Below are positions 61,602 through 64,000 of a DNA stretch of 64,000 nt, in pieces. Numbering within the stretch: position 1 is the stretch's first letter; every line of letters begins with the position of its first letter. The DNA comes from CAVSMC01 sp963728935. GTDB lineage: Bacteria > Pseudomonadota > Gammaproteobacteria > Burkholderiales > Casimicrobiaceae. The notes below the pieces were generated by a model. That model was not told the DNA's origin. It was given only the letters and a program-made list of their open reading frames with translations, and made no database searches. The DNA is taken from NCBI GenBank assembly GCA_963728935.1, contig CAVSMC010000013.1:1-64000 (forward strand), given 5' to 3'. The position numbers and the translations under genes were made by a program.

Positions 61602-63428
61602 TCAATCGAGTTCAAACGCCGTTTCGTAGTTTTGCTCCAGAGCCGAGTTCTGCTCTGCCTTCGTCAGATAACAGTTCCCTATTGCGAGCCCGTCGAGCTC
61701 GGTGCCCATGAAGCAGCGGAAGGCGTCCTCTGGCGTGCACACGATCGGTTCCCCGCGCACGTTGAAACTCGTGTTGACGAGCACCGGACAGCCGGTCCTG
61801 CGTTCGAAGGCGCTCAGCAAATCGTGATAGCGCGGGTTCGTTTCCTTGTGCACGGTCTGGATGCGGGCGGAATAGTCGACATGCGTGACTGCGGGGATGT
61901 CGGAACGCGGAACGTTCAGCTTGTCGATTCCGAACAGCGCTTCTTCGTCGGCGCTCATCCTGCGCCGACGCGAAGCAACGACATCCGTCACCATGAGCAT
62001 GTACGGACTGTCGGTATCGAGCTCGAACCAGTCCCGCACGCGCTCGCGCAACACGGAGGGTGCGAATGGTCGAAACGATTCGCGGTACTTGACCTTGAGG
62101 TTGAGCACCTTCTGCATCGTCGGTGAGCGCGGGTCGCCGAGGATCGACCGATTGCCCAACGCGCGTGGTCCGAACTCCATTCGGCCCTGGAACCAACCGA
62201 GCGCCTTGCCCTGAGCGAGATCGTCCACGGCGCGATCGATGAGAACGCGATCCGCCATTACGCCGAATCGCGCGCCGCAGCCCTTCAGGCGTGTCTCTAT
62301 CTCCGCCTGGGTGAACTGCGGGCCGAGATACGCGCCGCGCATGGCGTCGCCGTTCACCGGGCGAGCTTGACCGAACTGCAGGTGATAGCCGGCAAGCGCT
62401 GCACCGAGCGCGCCTCCGGCGTCGCCGGCGGCCGGTTGCACGTAGATCTCGTCGAACCGACCATCGCGAAGCACCTTGCCGTTCGCGACGCAGTTCAGGG
62501 CCACGCCACCCGCGAGGCACAGATTGCGCAGGCCCGTCTCTTCCCGAAGCGATCGAGTGAGCCGCAGCACGATCTCCTCGGTGACGACCTGAATCGAAGC
62601 CGCGAGGTCCATGTGACGTTGCGTCAGCAGCTGATCGGGACGCCGCGCCGGGCCTTCGAACAGCTCGTCGAAGGCGCCGTTCGTCATCGTCAACCCGGTG
62701 CAGTAGTCGAAATAGCGAAGGTTCAAGCGGAAGGACCCGTCCGCTTGAAGATAGACGAGATGTTCGAGTATTCGATCGACGTACCTTGGCGTGCCATACG
62801 GTGCGAGCCCCATCAGCTTGTACTCGCCGGAGTTCACCTTGAATCCGGTGTAGTAGGTGAACGCGGAATAGAGCAGGCCGATCGAATGGGGGAAATGAAT
62901 TTCTCGGTGGACGACGAGCTGATTGCCTCGTCCGATGGCGGCGGATGTCGTCGCCCATTCGCCGACGCCGTCCATCGTGAGGACAATCGCTTCCTGGAAC
63001 GGCGATGGGAAAAAGGCGCTCGCTGCGTGACTGAGGTGATGCTCGCTGAACAGAAGCCGGCCGTTCCACTTCCCGCCAGCGAGCTTTCCCAATTCGTCCA
63101 CCAGCATCCGCTTCAGGAACAGCTTTTCGTGCAACCACAGCGGAATCGCCATCCTGAACGACTTGAAGCCACGCGGCGCGAACGCGAGGTATGTCTCGAG
63201 AAGCCGTTCGAACTTCAGAAAGGGCTTGTCGTAAAAGACGACGTAGTCGATTCCGCCGAAGCCCGAGTCGACCTGGGAGACGCAGTATCGAATGGCGTTC
63301 GCCGGGAATCCGGCATCGTGTTTCTTGCGTGAGAAGCGTTCCTCCTGCGCCGCGGCGACGATGCGCCCGTCCTCGACGAGCGCCGCGGCGCTGTCGTGAT
63401 AGAACGCCGAGATGCCGAGCAGCCGCAA
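61602..63428 (-). CDS. NodU/CmcH-type carbamoyltransferase
   Basis: A 608-aa enzyme that carbamoylates a hydroxyl of a sugar with carbamoyl phosphate and ATP. The N-terminal Kae1-like domain has LLGISAFYHDSAAALVEDG, AAQEERFSRKKHDAGFP and EHHLSHAASAFFPSPF; the YrdC-like C-terminal part has PFAPSVLRERVRDWF, and then VNTSFNVRGEPIVC. I place the start at the TTG at 63428 behind GGGGA, since it begins exactly at the conserved fold; the longer frame upstream overlaps the small DUF5989 gene. It lies 17 bases after that gene. Confidence 0.92.
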   Translation of the reverse strand: MRLLGISAFYHDSAAALVEDGRIVAAAQEERFSRKKHDAGFPANAIRYCVSQVDSGFGGIDYVVFYDKPFLKFERLLETYLAFAPRGFKSFRMAIPLWLHEKLFLKRMLVDELGKLAGGKWNGRLLFSEHHLSHAASAFFPSPFQEAIVLTMDGVGEWATTSAAIGRGNQLVVHREIHFPHSIGLLYSAFTYYTGFKVNSGEYKLMGLAPYGTPRYVDRILEHLVYLQADGSFRLNLRYFDYCTGLTMTNGAFDELFEGPARRPDQLLTQRHMDLAASIQVVTEEIVLRLTRSLREETGLRNLCLAGGVALNCVANGKVLRDGRFDEIYVQPAAGDAGGALGAALAGYHLQFGQARPVNGDAMRGAYLGPQFTQAEIETRLKGCGARFGVMADRVLIDRAVDDLAQGKALGWFQGRMEFGPRALGNRSILGDPRSPTMQKVLNLKVKYRESFRPFAPSVLRERVRDWFELDTDSPYMLMVTDVVASRRRRMSADEEALFGIDKLNVPRSDIPAVTHVDYSARIQTVHKETNPRYHDLLSAFERRTGCPVLVNTSFNVRGEPIVCTPEDAFRCFMGTELDGLAIGNCYLTKAEQNSALEQNYETAFELD

Positions 63429-63445
63429 TTTGCGTCCCCGCGGAT

Positions 63446-63595
63446 TCAGAACAATGCGTAGATGAACGGCGCGACTGCCGAGCCGTGCGCGAGAACGATC
63501 AGAATGCCGAGAAGGGCGGTCATCGCGAACACGGGCCATAACCAATACTTCTTGCGCTCGCGCAGGAACAGCCAGAGTTCCTTGATCATGTCCAT
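63446..63595 (-). CDS. Small membrane protein, DUF5989 type (49 aa)
   Basis: Read by hand on the minus strand: MDMIKELWLFLRERKKYW, then LWPVFAMTALLGILIVLAHG and SAVAPFIYALF, then a TGA. One membrane helix runs from about residue 19 to 37. The pattern, charged ELWxFLRERKKYWLxP then a helix ending in SAVAPFIY, is a recognised companion of carbamoyltransferases of this type (DUF5989). It lies between SxtJ (9 bases) and the carbamoyltransferase (17 bases). The role is not known. Confidence 0.88.
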   Translation of the reverse strand: MDMIKELWLFLRERKKYWLWPVFAMTALLGILIVLAHGSAVAPFIYALF

Positions 63596-63604
63596 GAGGA
63601 GTTC

Positions 63605-64000
63605 CTAGAACTGTCGGTCCATCGAATCCGGCGGAGGTCCGGGCGGTTCCCGAGGGATCCAATACGAACGCGCAGCCCGGTCAGGGCGCAGGCGCAGGGG
63701 ATCCTTGCCCGTGAGGCGCATGAAAACGCCGAGCGGAGTGAGAACGGCGTAGAAGAGCAGTCCAAGTGCAACGGAACCGACGACGGCTCCCAAGAGGACG
63801 CCCAGCTTCGTCCACAGCTTGTTCGGTACCGCAAGTGCTCTTGGCCAAAGAATTGCCGTGCCTGCAAAGACGGCGGCAATAGCTAGAGCCCACCATCGCG
63901 GCATTTCGCCGCGCACCGCGGGCCACAGCGATACGAGCAGAAAGACGGCGGCGAAGACGAGGCCGAAGGCTCGATCCGACGAGCCCTGGACGTCATGAAC
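63605..64000 (-). CDS. SxtJ-family membrane protein (5' end outside window)
   Basis: The frame stays open for 132 codons to the right edge, and includes SDRAFGLVFAAVFLLVSLWP at the N-terminal side. It continues with WWALAIAAVFAGTAILWPRAL and GVLLGAVVGSVALGLLFYAVL, and ends with GKDPLRLRPDRAARSYWIPRE. Three membrane helices are visible. SxtJ-like proteins are found next to NodU-type carbamoyltransferases in saxitoxin and polysaccharide loci. The start codon is not in this window; the shorter GTG at 63916 would cut off a conserved helix and is not used. Confidence 0.87.
   Translation of the reverse strand, partial: VHDVQGSSDRAFGLVFAAVFLLVSLWPAVRGEMPRWWALAIAAVFAGTAILWPRALAVPNKLWTKLGVLLGAVVGSVALGLLFYAVLTPLGVFMRLTGKDPLRLRPDRAARSYWIPREPPGPPPDSMDRQF

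Noticed and set aside
19983..63428. Exosortase (EpsH/XrtA) and PEP-CTERM target proteins
   Set aside because: The ExeA-like ATPase, FemAB-like proteins and barrel recall such loci, but no exosortase membrane protein and no C-terminal PEP-helix-Arg motif was found in the window.

Overview
The window is high-GC DNA, densely coded on both strands, and looks like a betaproteobacterium (probably Burkholderiales or a close relative). The basis is the chromosomal group recJ / RpfE-type protein / lolC-lolD at the left edge, the REP-type repeats, and the general style of an EPS locus with a chain-length protein, a BY-kinase and an ExeA-like ATPase. No rRNA, tRNA or CRISPR array was seen.

Layout. (1) 1-3968: housekeeping genes, with the 3' part of recJ missing off the left edge, an RpfE-type protein, and lolC and lolD. 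(2) 3968-5365: a REP doublet split by an IS4-family element that left a clean 11-bp target duplication. (3) 5368-9530: a five-gene minus-strand operon (cupin, permease, NMT1/THI5-type binding protein, ATPase, DapA-like enzyme), then the kinase gene srkA. (4) 10744-14778: a lower-GC patch with a double zinc-ribbon membrane protein coupled to an orphan TAXI-type binding protein, a decayed LysM gene and a frameshifted IS630 element. (5) 15459-17358: a secreted PKD-repeat protein gene broken by one extra base. (6) 17453-19770, minus strand: pqqD-like gene, a 75-aa Tat-signal peptide with collagen-like GPPGPPF repeats, an HPr-kinase-like gene and a DUF218/YdcF-like gene. This is the best candidate for an undescribed system. 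(7) 19983-27151: nucleotide-sugar genes (C-methyltransferase, epimerases, DUF4910 protein, cytidylyltransferase, PIG-L deacetylase), interrupted by an IS110 element. (8) 27232-37675: apiosidase-like hydrolase, NTP_transf_5 nucleotidyltransferase, and the export machinery (export protein, outer-membrane barrel, Wzz, BY-kinase, ExeA-like ATPase). (9) 37714-43317: a 1867-aa secreted multidomain protein. (10) 44032-52179: initiating sugar transferase behind a sigma-54-like promoter, two FemAB-like proteins, glycosyltransferases, an asparagine-synthase homologue without the glutaminase cysteine, and a ChbG-type deacetylase. (11) 52156-64000, minus strand: acyltransferase, O-antigen-ligase-like polymerase, glycosyltransferases, a WlbA-WbpD fusion, a WbpE-type aminotransferase, a deacetylase, a NodU-type carbamoyltransferase, a 49-aa DUF5989 protein and SxtJ, which runs off the right edge.

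How it works together (inference). From about 19.9 kb to the right edge the genes form one large surface-polysaccharide locus. It contains sugar-nucleotide synthesis, an initiating phosphoglycosyltransferase, glycosyltransferases, polymerase/ligase, export apparatus, and decorating enzymes (carbamoylation, deacetylation, acylation, amino-acyl-like transfer). Embedded in it are a PqqD-like carrier, an HPr-kinase-like protein, an NTP_transf_5 protein and an AsnB-like protein. This set recalls RiPP and so-called HPr-rel-A systems, and the collagen-like peptide would be its natural substrate. No exosortase, Wzx flippase or PEP-CTERM protein was found in the window.
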